Below, piece after piece: positions 6,468-6,521 of a stretch of 6,521 nucleotides of DNA. The notes beneath the pieces are model-generated. The model ran no database searches and was not told the origin of the DNA. It saw only the letters and a list, made by a program, of their open reading frames with translations. This stretch comes from JAGLTQ01 sp964605385 (GTDB lineage Bacteria > Pseudomonadota > Gammaproteobacteria > UBA6429 > Thiohalophilaceae): positions 1 to 6,521 of the forward strand of contig CAZSCK010000106.1 in the NCBI GenBank assembly GCA_964605385.1. The letters run 5' to 3'. The position numbers were made by a program, and so were the translations under genes. Numbering within the stretch: the first letter of the stretch is position 1; the number at the start of each line of letters is the position of its first letter.

Positions 6468-6520
6468 GTCAGAATGATACCCTCCAATAAAATTTAGTTA
6501 GAGGGCACTATGATTCTGAC
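6468..6520. repeat. Long imperfect hairpin upstream of the rspA-like gene
   Basis: GTCAGAAT (6468-6475) pairs with ATTCTGAC (6513-6520). After a small asymmetric internal loop, CCCTC (6480-6484) pairs with GAGGG (6501-6505), leaving a 16-base A/T-rich apical loop. On the minus strand it lies just upstream of the rspA-like start and is not followed by a T-run. It may be the terminator of a gene beyond the window on the right, a leader structure, or another palindromic intergenic repeat. The right arm contains the repeat at 6502-6513. Confidence 0.5.
6502..6513 (+). repeat. 12-bp direct repeat AGGGCACTATGA, copy 2
   Basis: Identical to 6051-6062 and in the same orientation, 451 bases apart, with the rspA-like gene between. 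It lies in the right arm of the hairpin at 6468-6520. The ATG inside it (6510) is not taken as a gene start because only four codons remain and the bases are explained by the repeat. Confidence 0.6.
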
Positions 6521-6521
6521 C

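Noticed and set aside
6510..6521. ATG with GAGGG just upstream at the right edge, a possible start of a divergent gene
   Set aside because: Only four codons are visible. The spacing is short, and the bases are explained by the 12-bp repeat and the hairpin arm.

Overview
The window looks like part of an AT-rich gammaproteobacterial chromosome. The GalU and DsrC/TusE-family proteins resemble gammaproteobacterial ones. A pyruvate:ferredoxin oxidoreductase next to a cysteine-less DsrC-family protein would fit a sulfur-oxidising or facultatively anaerobic lineage. This lineage call is an inference from protein content; no rRNA or other marker is present.

Layout. 1-852 (+) is galU, cut at its 5' end by the window edge. 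853-1082 is a convergent intergenic region holding a 139-bp MITE-like element (927-1065) with 17-bp imperfect terminal inverted repeats and a perfect 11-bp direct repeat on each side. Removing the element and one repeat copy restores an intrinsic terminator facing the minus strand, so the element appears to have landed in the terminator loop. 1083-5740 (-) is a two-gene operon: nifJ (5740-2075) followed by a dihydroorotate-dehydrogenase-like flavoprotein gene (2078-1083), joined by a 4-base ATGA overlap. 5741-6084 is a 344-bp gene-free stretch. It holds a plausible nifJ promoter with an extended -10, an 8-bp inverted repeat in the predicted leader, and a second, more decayed inverted-repeat element (about 5894-6073). 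6085-6441 (-) encodes a DsrC/TusE-fold protein that lacks both C-terminal redox cysteines (RspA-like). 6442-6521 is its upstream region, mostly occupied by a long imperfect hairpin.

How the genes relate. NifJ interconverts pyruvate plus CoA and acetyl-CoA plus CO2 while exchanging low-potential electrons with ferredoxin or flavodoxin. The translationally coupled flavoprotein probably works with it in redox metabolism, though its substrate is unknown. The RspA-like protein cannot carry sulfur on the usual DsrC/TusE cysteines and is more likely regulatory or structural. GalU (UDP-glucose synthesis) is convergent and unrelated in function.

Most unusual content: the element inserted inside a terminator, the repeat motif GGCACTATGA found three times around the rspA-like gene, and the cysteine-less DsrC paralogue near nifJ. 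No CRISPR array, tRNA, rRNA or complete insertion sequence was seen.
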